The notes beneath the pieces are model-generated. The model saw only the letters and a program-made list of their open reading frames with translations. It searched no databases and was not told the DNA's origin. Positions 11,584 to 22,330 of a stretch of 64,000 bases of DNA are shown piece by piece. The position numbers and the translations under genes are program-made. Position 1 is the stretch's first letter. Each line of letters begins with the position of its first letter. Origin of the DNA: Actinostola sp. cb2023. Lineage: Eukaryota > Cnidaria > Anthozoa > Actiniaria > Actinostolidae. The DNA is taken from positions 62,001-126,000 of the forward strand of contig JAUJYZ010000548.1 in the NCBI GenBank assembly GCA_033675265.1. Direction: 5' to 3'.

Positions 11584-12159
11584 CAGTTGAACCCCGCTAT
11601 CTCGAACTCGGTTATCTCGAACTCCCCGCTATCTCGAACACAAACCCATTTCCCTTGGATTTGCCCCTGTTTTGTCAGTCATTTACTATGGGCTATCTCG
11701 AACTCGGTTATCTCGAATTCCCCGCGGCTATCTCGAACTATTTGCGATTCCCTTGACTCAAATCAACCCCGGTTATCTCGAACTCTAACGTTAAAGTCGA
11801 TGAACAAGCAGAAGAAAGTGTCACAACACAGTTGGAAGACAAAACGTCAATTGAACTTTCTGATTGTTCAGTATACGTACACTTGTACGTAAGTATGTAA
11901 GTATACTATCTTTGTTCGAATTCGTATCACGCCTGTACCGGCTCACAAACGTAACAACTTGTATCAAAATGCATATTTGTTGCGTTTGTTGAATATTTTT
12001 TCAAACAAAATTATATATTAGCTGTATTTGAAACACTGTCTTTATTTAATTATTAATGAAAATATCAGTGAAATGACACTGACCCGGTTATCTCGAACCC
12101 CCGCTATCTCGAACTAATTTTCCTTTCCCATCAGAGTTCGAGATAGCGGGGTTCTACTG
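11584..12159. mobile_element. pogo/Tigger-like MITE
   Basis: A 576-bp element with inverted ends CAG-T-(T/A)-GAACCCCGCTATCTCGAAC and a TA duplication on each side (11582-11583 and 12160-12161). Internally it repeats CGGTTATCTCGAACTC several times. The CAGT...GAACCCC ends and TA target match the pogo/Tigger branch of Tc1/mariner. There is no transposase frame. Confidence 0.8.
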
Positions 12160-13189
12160 TAGTATATTCGAATAGTAGGATTTTGATTATTTTAATTGGT
12201 GTTTTCCCTCATAGTCCGGCAGATTGGTGCAGAAAAAAGGTCGAATTGTGGGATTTATGGTAAAAGCACCAAATTTGGTACAGAGATAGAGAATCACCTA
12301 TAGAACAATATTGGCTATGGACCCACTCAGAAGCTATCCCATAATTGCAATTACAGCAGTTTTAAGGAGGCTCTATACATCGTAACCATGGAAATTGTGA
12401 GATGTGTTGAAAAAGCACCAAATTTGTTACAGAGATAGGTAATCACCTATAGAACAATATTGACAATGGATCCACTCGGAATATATCCCATAATTGCAAT
12501 TACAGCAGTTTTAAGGTGGCTCTATACATCTTACCATGGAAATTGTGAGATGTGTTGAAAAAGCACCAAATTTGGTACAGAGATAGGTAATCACCTATAG
12601 AACAATATTGGCTATGGACCCACTCAGAAGCTATCCCATAATTGCAATTACAGCAGTTTTAAGGTGGCTCTATACATCGTAACCATGGAAATTGTGAGAT
12701 GTGTTGAAAAAGCACCAAATTTGTTACAGAGATAGCCGGGTAATCACCTATAATAGAACAATATTGACAATGGACCCACTCGGAATATATCCCATAATTG
12801 CAATTACAGCAGTTTTAAGGTGGCTCTATACATCGTAACCATGGAAATTGTGAGATGTGTTGAAAAAGCACCAAATTTGTTACAGAGATAGGTAATCACA
12901 TATAAAACAATATTGATTATAAACCTACTCGGAATCTATCCCATAATTGCAGTTATAGCAGTTTAAGGGGATTCCGGCTTTACCTCGTAACCATGTTAAT
13001 TATGAGAATGCATGACAAAAACACCAACTTTGGTATATAGATTAAGAATCGCCTATAGAGCAAAATTGACAATGGACCCACTGGGAATCTATCCCATAAT
13101 TGCGATTATAGCGGTTTTAAGGGGGTTCTATACCTCGTAACCATGGTGACACCAAATTTGGTATTCAGAGATAGGTTATCATCTATAGA

Positions 13190-13370
13190 CTCTTTTAATA
13201 AATCCCACAATGCATGATTTTCTGCGGTTGTGATGTCAAATTTATTCTTTTGAATTCCATTCATTTCCCTTTATTGTTTTCAGTCTTTGTATAATTCAAA
13301 AGAATAAGTTTGACGTCAAGCGTGGAAAATCATGCATTGTGGGATTTATTAAAAGGGTCTATAGAACAAT
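13190..13370. mobile_element. Nested fold-back MITE
   Basis: Inverted repeat: CTTTTAATAAATCCCACAAT...GATTTTC on the left and GAAAATCATGCATTGTGGGA...TTAAAAG on the right, around a shorter inner inverted pair (AATTTATTCTTTTGAATT / AAAGAATAAGTTTGACG). It interrupts one of the tandem sub-repeats of the surrounding element. Confidence 0.65.
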
Positions 13371-14699
13371 ATTGACTATGGACCAACTCGGAATATGTTA
13401 CATAATTGCAATTATAGCAATTTTAAACCATAATTATTATTATGTTAAGGGGGTTATATACCTCGTAACCATAGAAATTATGGAACTAATGACAAAAGCG
13501 CCACAGGATAAGTGAATTGTCATCAGTATCATTCGATTGGCAGGATAAGTGAATTATCATCAGTATCATTCGATTGGCAAGATAAGTGAATTATCATCGG
13601 TATCATTGGATACTGGCAGGATGAGTGAGCTTTATTTGTAGCGTTAGTCATTCGATGTGTCTAGTTGTTGGATGATTGCAAATGAAAAGCGGGTTTACCA
13701 GGTTATGGTGGTCAAGAGGCTAGTGTGTACAGCTAGCGGGGGAAGACTTTGCCGGGTTCGCTTTTTTATTTGTAGCGTGAGTTCTTCCATATGTCTAGTT
13801 GTTGGATAATTGCAAATTAAAGCGAGTTTGTATGTCCAAGTTCATGACTTGAATATTGATCATGTGAGGAGGTTTCTGCAAATGAGTTGTTTGTATCTAG
13901 CACGTGAATACCCGCTTAGTCCCGTGGCGTATTCGTATGTTTGTGAACATGTAGCGTGACATAAATTGCGTGGGTTGTTGGTGACTGCATGATCAGGGAA
14001 ACGAAGTAACTGGGCGGTCCAAGGTGTTATTACGTACTGCCAAAGGCGCGGACATGTTTTGAAAATATCAATTGCCCTCATAGACCTGATAGGCCGCACC
14101 TACACTAAGGTGCCGTAGTTGTTTCTCATGTCATGGTCCAGGTTTCAGCTGCAAATAAGTAATATATTCTACAACACTCCCACTCATACTCAGTTCATTT
14201 AAGATATGGGATAATTATGGATCAGCGGCATTCAGCCTATCGGTTCCTCTTATTTAATCAGTAGATCACTATACTACCTCAATTAACATCCTAATCACCC
14301 CATTCTTACAACAAACTCCCCAATACTCACCCAAACTTCCATTACCAATAAGGGATGTATAATAAAATAAGAAGTATCCGCATTCAACTTGCTTTATCCT
14401 TTTCTCAAGATTGTAGTTAGCTGTTATCCCGCTACCGACCGTAACAGGGTTTCAATCTGAATCAACCCATTTAGTCCATTTAGCGGTTGTTTAACATGCA
14501 ATTTTACTCCGGAGCTGTCCAGGCTGGAAGGCAAATTTTTCCACCTCTTTTCCAAATGTCATGATATTCTTTACAAGAGGATGAAATGTATATAGACATA
14601 GGTCGAGTCAATTCATGGCAGACAATAGAATCCCATCAAGTCGGCAAGTCGGCAGATCAGGAAAACCATCCAACATTGCATTCAAGTCATAATATACTA

Positions 14700-14970
14700 T
14701 TATCACATCTCCTTATCAACGCCAACAAGACTGAGTAGATGACCATCAACGAGGATGTCAACCACCAATCCATCTACTCCAAGGGTGGCACTCCACTCAA
14801 GGAGGTCGGCGACTGTAATTATCTTGGATCTTATGTTGCTGATCAAAGCAATAAGGATTTCATTGCAATGCTGCAATCAACTGCATCACACTGGCATATC
14901 CAAGTCTACTAAATTATCCTTCTTTAGAACTTATGTAGAAAACATTCTCTATTCTAAGTTCATGTGGTAG
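14700..14970 (+). pseudogene. Non-LTR retrotransposon reverse-transcriptase C-terminal fragment
   Basis: The plus-strand frame from about 14738 reads TPLKEVGDCNYLGSYVADQ, matching the LKEV-x-x-F-x-YLGS motif after the RT domain of LINEs. A second frame from about 14898 reads KLSFFRTYVENILYSKFMW, equivalent to the L-R-F-F-R-x-x-V-x-x-x-L-x-Y-x-x-x-x-W motif. The two parts are out of frame and a stop precedes the first, so this is a dead, 5'-truncated copy. Confidence 0.65.
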
Positions 14971-15617
14971 ATTTTGTATGTTTAGTGATTTATCACGTTT
15001 CCATGGTGACAATGTATAGAGCCACCATAAAACCGCTATAATCGCAATTATGGGATAGATTCTGAGTGGGTGCATTGTCAATATTGCTTTATAGGCGATT
15101 CTTAATCTATATACCACATTTGGTGTTTTAGTCAGGCATTCCACAATTACCATGGTGACGAGGCATAGAGCCACCTTAAAACCGCTATAATCGCAATTAT
15201 GGGATATATTGCGAGTGGGTCCATTGTCAATATTGTTCTATAGGTGATTACCTATCTCTGTACCAAATTTGGTGTTTTTTCAACACATCTCACAAATCCA
15301 TGGTTACGATGTATAGAGCCACCTTAAAACTGCTGTAATTGCAATTATGGGATATATTCCGAGTGGGTCCATTGTCAATATTGTTCTATAGGTGATTACC
15401 TATCTCTGTAACAAATTTGGTGCTTTTTCAACACATCTCACAATTTCCATGGTTACGATGTATAGAGCCTCCTTAAAACTGCTGTAATTGCAATTATGGG
15501 ATAGATTCTGAGTGGGTCCATAGCCAATATTGTCCTGTAGGTGATTCTCTATCTCTGTACCAAATTTGGTGCTTTTACCATAAATCCCACAATTTAAGCA
15601 CCAATCTGCCGGACTAT

Positions 15618-16489
15618 CAATGAAAGACTAGTGGAAATCAGTATCACTTGCATGGATTCAACGGCGGTTCTTTCTCCAGCACATTGGTTAGGCTATACAG
15701 ATTTTAAATTGGAGATAATATTGTTAAGAAATGTCATCCCAATGGTTAAAACACTCGTACCCGGTCTTAAAATGTATTTGCCACAGAAAACTGATACTAA
15801 AAAATATTAGCGAATGTAATAAAATCTATGGGTAAAATACGTGCTAAGACCCGTTCAAACAGAATCTAAACCTAACTGCTGCGACCTTTATACCAGTTAT
15901 ACTGAATCTCGCATGGCTTAGTTAACTTGTGTGGTAAACCGGTGCTCTATAATTCATTATGAAAATTCACATCATTTCGTAAAATGACTAAAATTAATTT
16001 TATTAATTTTATTTTAGCATTTATGTGCCTAAAAATAACTGAGCTATTAAAATATTCAGTATTAAATTCCCATAGTACAACCATAGCCTTTATTTGCTCG
16101 TTCAATCAGCTAATATTTTTCGAAGCAGAACTCCGTCAGTTATACCCAGAACTTTTACTCTTCCCAAATCACAAACTTTGGACAAACAAATATAAACATG
16201 TTGCAAGACCATTTCCGGGGAGAATATATATATGACTGGGCTTGCTTTTGTTCCACTTGCTACCCTGCAAACAATTCCTACATATGTACGTATATTTTGT
16301 TACCTTGAATGGGCTGAGTTTGTAGAACAAACAAACAAAATAATATTCCACAACTCTGTGTGACAGCCATGCTTATTCTACTCGTTCTGGACAGAAGAAC
16401 AGCCGACTCACTGCACACTGTGTTTATCATATCTCTTGTTACGAACAAACACTAATACAAGTGATAAATGTATAATGAATTGATTGAAG
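15618..16489. other. AT-rich intergenic or intronic sequence
   Basis: I see no gene, repeat array or inverted repeat that I can support here. Confidence 0.4.
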
Positions 16490-17337
16490 ACTATTGTTGG
16501 ATTGAATAATGGATTGAATGATGGATTGATGGGTTGAGGAATTGTGGATAGAAGAACTGCTGGAATGGTGGATTGATTGGTGGATTGATGGATTGGGGAA
16601 TTGATGGGTTGATGGATAGGTGGAATGATGGATAGGTGGAATGATGGATAGGTGGAATGATGGATAGGTGGAATGATGGATAGGTGGAATGATGGATAGG
16701 TGGAATGATGGATAGGTGAAATGATGGATAGGTGGAATGATAGATAGGTGCATGGAATGATGGATAGGTGGAATGATGGATAGGTGGAATGATGGATAGG
16801 TGGAATGATGGATAGGTGGAATTGTAGATTGATGGATAGGGGGAATGACAGGTTGATGGATAGGTGGAATGATGGATAGGTGAAATGATAGATAGGTGGA
16901 ATGATAGATTGGTGGAATGATGGATTGGTGGAATGATGGATTGAGGAATTGTACATTGATGGATAGGAGGTATGACGGGTTGATGGATTAGTGGAATGAT
17001 GGATAGGTGGAATGATGGATTGGTGGAATGATGGATTGAGGAATTGTAGATTGATGGATAGAGGGAATGACGAGTTGATGGATTAGTGGAATGATGGATA
17101 GGTGGAATGATGGATTGGTGGAATGATGGATTGAGGAATTGTAGATTGATGGATAGGAGGTATGACGGGTTGATGGATTAGTGGAATGATGGATAGGTGG
17201 AATGATGGATTGGTGGAATGATGGATTGAGGAATTGTAGATTGATGGATAGGAGGTATGACGAGTTGATGGATTAGTGGAATGATGGATAGGTGGAATGA
17301 TGGATAGGTGGAATGAGGAATTGAGGAATTGTAGATT
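16490..17337. repeat. Minisatellite (GATGGATAGGTGGAAT)n, block 1
   Basis: Long tandem array of a 15-16-bp unit with higher-order variation: after about 16930 a larger unit with GAGGAATTGTAGATTGATGG recurs about every 110 bp. Reverse-strand frames of HSTYPSFHLSIIP type are artefacts of this array. Confidence 0.9.
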
Positions 17338-17344
17338 GATGGAT

Positions 17345-19250
17345 CACGGGCAACAGGTGACGTAGAGTCAGTATTTTGGGTAATATTTGTATTTTCCGTA
17401 TCGGTTATAAGCTGTCCGAAGCTCTGTTTTTGTCTGTATTTGTTTCTGATGACCTTTAGTAATCCGAACCCCGACATCTGGTTTTATTTATGACGTCAGC
17501 GAAAGCCCCGACTAGCTAAGAAGGGAGAAGGGTATGCAACAGGCCCAGCCTAGTTCCAGGCTTTCTCCGACGAGGGAGGTTCTGATGACGTCACCGGAAA
17601 GCCCCCTCGGGAAAGCCTAGTGAATAATGCCAGATCCGAGATTTTATATGTAATTTATAAAACGAGAGGCCGTGGAGGTGAGGCCTTTGCCTTTCGTAGA
17701 GTCGATCGTGAGGAATTTCGACCTTTATCTACAAAATAATCAAGGTAACTTTCACCGAATATTGATGCTGAAGCGAGCCTTCATTGACCTCACTACAAAC
17801 AGGGTCAGGAGCTCATATTCGCTTGTCAGTACTTGTGAACATCTGAATAAACTTGTTTTAAACTGAACTGGTCGATTTCCTACCTGAAGGAGTGTATATC
17901 TCCAGACAGTGCAATACTATAATAGGATCACAGCGAATATTAGCCTGAATAACCCGGGGAATAACAAAGGAATCACTGCTGTCCTCATTTTAAAACGATG
18001 CATTGTTGAATCAGTTATGCGTTACAAAAGTAGAACATATATGAATATATGAATGATTTGAAAGATGGAATAACTTATTATACTAAACAACTGAGAATTA
18101 TTCACCCAATGCGAAAAGATTTCAAAGCGAGATGGCATGTTACGTATCCTCCTGCTGGACTTGTGACCGGCTCTTTTAGCCCGCTTTTAGCCGTTTGATT
18201 TCTTGTTAAAACCGAAGAAATGTCTGGTTCTTGCCCCGTGTTGGGCAATATCTATATTCATTGTTTCAAAATACCGTCGAAACAGTAAAATCGGGTAAAT
18301 ACGAAATTTATTATCGCTTTTTGAAATCAGGATAGTTTTTAGCCAAATCAGGATAGTATTTGGCATTATTCACTAGGCGTTCTCTCGCGCTGACGCGCTC
18401 GTACTCAGTCTCGCGCTTCGCGCTCGGTTAGGAGAGATAACGCCTGGGACTAGGCTGCAACAGGCCCTTATGTAAACAAAAATTGTGCAAGAAAAATCAC
18501 GTGGGGTGGATAAGCGATGACAGATACACTTTTGGGAGAATCGCAGTGTTAACAGATTTGTATCACAACCGAACTCTTGAAATATAAACGGTCAGTAGCA
18601 GTGAAATCAGAATATGTATTTAATCTAAAAGAAATGCTAGAGCTTTATATTTTAGAAGTTGGGGAATACCAAATAACATTGTAATCGAGACATGAGGTAA
18701 GTAAAACACGGCGGATTCAAATAGAAAGCTACTGATAACGGATGACATTTATTCCGAACCCTCATCGACTGAATTTTGAAAGATTTTCAGGCAGGCATAC
18801 GTTATTTATTCATGATTTATCTCGATTGTAGATTATTAGGACATATTTTCTCTCTCTACGGATAGGAACAAACTCCTGAACGGAGATTACAAAATCCTGA
18901 TTAAACAAAAGGTTAATAAGAAAAGTAAACAAACTTCGGTAAGTTCCAAAAACGTATCTATCATCACTTGTCCACCCCATGTGATTTTTCTTGCACAAAG
19001 TCAAGACGAAGGGAGAGAGAGGTCTAAGCCAATCAGAAGGTAGGATTCAGGCCTGTTGCATACCCTTCTCCCTTCTTAGCTAGTCGGGGCTTTCGCTGAC
19101 GTCATAAATAAAACCAGATGTCGGGGTTCGGATTACTAAAGGTCATCAGAAACAAATACAGACAATAACAGAGCTTCGGACAGCTTATAACCGATACGGA
19201 AAATACAAATATTACCCAAAATACTGACTCTACGTGACCTGTTGCCCGTG
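17345..19250. mobile_element. 1.9-kb element with about 200-bp inverted repeats and 7-bp TSD
   Basis: Ends read CACGGGCAACAGGT inward, with inverted arms of about 200 bp (17345-17545 and 19050-19250). It is flanked by GATGGAT on both sides (17338-17344 and 19251-19257), a 7-bp duplication made inside the minisatellite. The interior has only short frames. It is related to the 269-bp palindrome at 21124. Confidence 0.75.
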
Positions 19251-19475
19251 GATGGATAGAGGGAATGACGAGTTGATGGATTAGTGGAATGATGGATAGG
19301 TGGAATGATGGATAAGTGGAATGATGGATTGAGGAATTGTAGATTGATGGATAGGGGGAATGACGAGTTGATGGATTAGTGGAATGATGGATAGGTGGAA
19401 TGATGGATAGGTGGAATGATGGATTGAGGAATTGTAAATTGATGGAATTGTAAATCGAGGTGCCACTATTACTAC
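19251..19475. repeat. Minisatellite (GATGGATAGGTGGAAT)n, block 2
   Basis: Continuation of the array interrupted by the 1.9-kb element. Confidence 0.88.
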
Positions 19476-20504
19476 TACTTATAGAATATGACTGTAACCT
19501 CTGTATACATCACTGTATACATGCATACGCTATATAAATGTATATTTATATAGGTTTCACAAAAATATGTGCTTCATTCTATTAATTTGGTTTTTCGCCA
19601 TAAAAGATCGTTTCTTCAATTTGTTGTTGGTACATGTGGTATTCTTTCCAACAGAAGAAGATGATTCCTTATTGTTGTTAACATGACCTAAGAAAATCCT
19701 CAGCAATTCGATTGGATGAGAGGAGTGGTATTTCAGCGTAATAGTGGTATTTCAAGCTCTCAGGAGTGGTATTTCTAAATCACCATGGAAACCATTGTTT
19801 GAGCACCAACTGGTGACATTCAAATTCAAGATGGCGGATAAACTCGACAGTTTTTCTCGCCTCTTGTCAGTTCTGTTTTCTTCATTTGTTATTTAATTTA
19901 TGAACGTTTTTCTACGAGAATAATTTACTTGAGAGCATTTTCCATTAGTTCCTGGTAAAACTACAAACAACTGATCGAAATTGCAGTATTTTCTTAGGTC
20001 ATGTTATAAAATTTATTAAAAAAAAAAAAAAAATTATAGATATATAAAATAAATGTTATAAACATTATTTAATAGCATGTTTTATACGTGATATTTGGGA
20101 TAAATACCTCTCGTGATATTTCAAAATTGTCACAAATTTAGTTAACAATTTTGGAATATCAGAGGCAAATAATTAATCTGCGAGACACTGACAAATCACG
20201 ATATTTTGCGAAAACCGAGTTCAATAATTGTTTTATCATTCGACTCATTTCTATCAATAAATAATTTATTGAATGTAAACACCAAGCAAAAATATTGTGA
20301 CATTCATCAAATAAATAAGGCTTCATGATATTTGCTCAAATGTTCATGATACAATGTTTCAATGCACAAATAGTGGTATCAGTAAACAACATAATTATTT
20401 TCCATATATAGTTAAATGTACAGTTGTAGTAGTTTACTTGAAGGGGCTACTCGTTCCTTGACTGTTGGACATGCAAGTCGTTCAGAATATAGTTCTCTTG
20501 GGAA

Positions 20505-20687
20505 TTAAGACGAAATAAATGGTTCCAACTGTGAATCATTGGCAAACGGCTCTGATACGCTGCTTACAGCTGTAGAAGTATGAGTAGACTCAGAATTGTC
20601 AGAAGTGGTTGAGGTTTCTTTTGGCATCAAACTCACGGGAAGTTGGTTGTTGTTGTTGTCAATTGAACTTGAAATAGCGTCTGACAT
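20505..20687 (-). CDS. Hypothetical Ser/Thr-rich frame
   Basis: A 60-codon frame from an ATG (MSDAISSSID), rich in Ser, Thr and Asn, ending EPFISS. I do not recognise it. It lies about 100 bp downstream of the LSEDEID frame on the same strand and might be its continuation after splicing or frameshift, or a last exon of the ADAP-like gene. Neither is shown. Confidence 0.25.
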   Translation of the reverse strand: MSDAISSSIDNNNNQLPVSLMPKETSTTSDNSESTHTSTAVSSVSEPFANDSQLEPFISS

Positions 20688-20786
20688 TTTCCTCTTCGTA
20701 GACAAGCTCGTTCGTGAAGCATAGCTTCGTATAATATTCTCGATCCTATGGCCTGAGACTATTGTCGAAACAATTTTACGACTACA

Positions 20787-20882
20787 TTAGTTGCTTTTTT
20801 TGTGTTGAGGCTTGATTTTAGATCTAAAATATTGATCAATCTCGTCTTCCGACAGCTCGGGAAAACGAGCGCTCGCTGCCAT
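20787..20882 (-). CDS. Short frame with an N-terminal LSEDEID motif
   Basis: A 31-codon frame beginning MAASARFPELSEDEIDQYF and ending at a stop. The start resembles the F-x-x-L-S-E-E-E-L-x-x-L-L motif at the N terminus of many invertebrate proteins linked to Crypton-type tyrosine recombinases or to KCTD1/QRICH1-like families. This is from memory of the motif only. The family normally continues much further, so this would be a first exon or a decayed copy. Confidence 0.3.
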   Translation of the reverse strand: MAASARFPELSEDEIDQYFRSKIKPQHKKSN

Positions 20883-21123
20883 GTTTACACTGTGAACGAT
20901 CAATAGTGCGCATGCTCAGACCGTTATTTGCAGCGAACATTGCTTAATCTTCACTGCGCATGCTCAGACCGTTATTTGTACGCAGTTATTTGCAGGTCTT
21001 TCAGCCAATCAAAACTACGGATATAAATGAGTCGAATGATAATTGCTATTATTGCTGATGTTTTCCCCTGAATTACTTCAAATATGAAACAATTCAAAAA
21101 GCAGGAAAATGGCTTTGTACAAC

Positions 21124-21392
21124 CACGGGCAACAGGTCACGTAGAGTCAGTATTTTGGGTAATATTTGTATTTTCCGTATCGGTTATAAGCTGTCCGAAG
21201 CTCTGTTATTGTCTGTATTTGTTTCTGATGACCTTTAGTAACCCGAACCCCGACATCTGGTTTCGGGGTTCGGATTACTAAAGGTCATCAGAAACAAATA
21301 CAGACAATAACAGAGCTTCGGACAGCTTATAACCGATACGGAAAATACAAATATTACCCAAAATACTGACTCTACGTGACCTGTTGCCCGTG
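21124..21392. mobile_element. 269-bp near-perfect palindromic MITE with 7-bp TSD
   Basis: Two inverted halves of about 134 bp meet at CATCTGGTTTCGGGGTT. The ends read CACGGGCAACAGG. GTACAAC is duplicated at 21117-21123 and 21393-21399. It consists of little more than the terminal repeats of the 1.9-kb element at 17345, so it is a solo-TIR derivative. Confidence 0.85.
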
Positions 21393-21399
21393 GTACAAC

Positions 21400-22034
21400 G
21401 CTAAAACAGCTTTAGGCAGACATTTTATTTTATTTTTAATAGTTTGTGCTCAGCCGGTGAAAATATAATTAGAGTGTTAATCCAAAGCGAAAATCGAAAG
21501 TCAAACTGTTCAAAATAAAGGGGGCTCGTTTTTGGCGCTTTAATTTGGCGGATATTACGTGATGTTGAAATAAATATCCTCTTAATTAATAAAGATGCAT
21601 TTGCTATACTTTAGAAATATACACCAGAGCAGGGGGAAATTATGTATATTAAGAGATGGACTCCCCTAGTAATTTCCCCCTGACCAGAGCCAATCTTCCC
21701 CTTGAGAATTGCATAGTTTCTTGGAAACGTGAGAAATAAACGGCTCATATTGACAATCAATTACATATCTATTAATGTGTTGCGAAAAATAAAACACTTC
21801 AAAATTCCGCTAATTCGCCGAAAACCCTACTTCGAACTCAATGTCTCATGTTCATCCAGACATGGCATCATTGTCTACGGATTTGCTAAGGCGCCTTATC
21901 AATGAAGTTCTTTTCCATTGGTGAGCTTCTACTGTCTTGTTCATTACTAACAAACAAACAAACAGTAAGGTCAATGTCTATGTCAATTGTCTATGTATTG
22001 CAGATAATATTTTTTGTAATTATTCTTATTTAGA

Positions 22035-22071
<37 letters not shown>

Positions 22072-22107
22072 CCAGGTCTGCTTGCATGTTCTTATTCAAA
22101 TAATTAC
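21400..22107. other. Intron of the ADAP-like gene or downstream sequence
   Basis: AT-rich with a short (GCAGGA)n tract at about 22036-22072 just past the donor of the PH2 exon. No gene is seen. Confidence 0.5.
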
Positions 22108-22330
22108 CGTCTTTTTCTTTCTGTGTTGTCGGTTCAGAGATGACATTATTAAGCGCCTCCATCCACATGTATCTCTCATTCTCGGTGTCAGCACTCAGGT
22201 TGTAATTACGCATAGGGGTAAACAAGGTAAAACAATATCCTTGGTTTTTGTGACTGGATCTGATGCCTTCAGAAACTTGGAATCCATCAGCTAAAGATCC
22301 TATATATATTTCGCCTTTTGCAAAGGCATC
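22108..22330 (-). CDS. ADAP-like gene, PH2 C-terminal exon
   Basis: A 223-bp exon with acceptor ...CATGTTTAG and donor GTAATT. It starts DAFAKGEIYIGS, which closely follows the human ADAP1/2 DAFARGEVFIGS segment in the second PH domain. It continues through a YCFTLFTP strand and ends with ERYMWMEALNNVIS, the C-terminal PH helix with its invariant Trp. It enters in phase 0 from the exon at 25484 and leaves in phase 1. ADAP proteins bind phosphoinositides through their PH domains and act as Arf6 GTPase-activating proteins at the plasma membrane. Confidence 0.85.

Larger units (their letters stand above)
12211..15617. mobile_element. 3.4-kb inverted-repeat element with tandem sub-repeats
   Basis: Both ends read ATAGTCCGGCAGATTGGTGC inward. 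Each arm (about 12211-13140 and 15000-15617) is built from degenerate copies of a unit of about 150 bp containing CACCAAATTTGGTACAGAGA and TCCCATAATTGCAATTACAG. The middle carries AT-rich unique sequence, a nested fold-back element and a retrotransposon fragment. No transposase was seen and no clear target duplication (perhaps TCA). It is probably non-autonomous. Confidence 0.7.
19476..21116. other. Mostly unassigned sequence with short minus-strand frames
   Basis: AT-rich. A plus-strand CAAGATGGCGGATAAACTC near 19841 looks like an invertebrate start-codon context but opens only 21 codons. Inverted GCGCATGCTCAGACCGTTAT copies occur at 20909 and 20957. Two minus-strand frames are listed separately. 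Confidence 0.4.

Noticed and set aside
16408..17477. Frames rich in HSTYPSFHLSIIP
   Set aside because: Produced by the (GATGGATAGGTGGAAT)n minisatellite.
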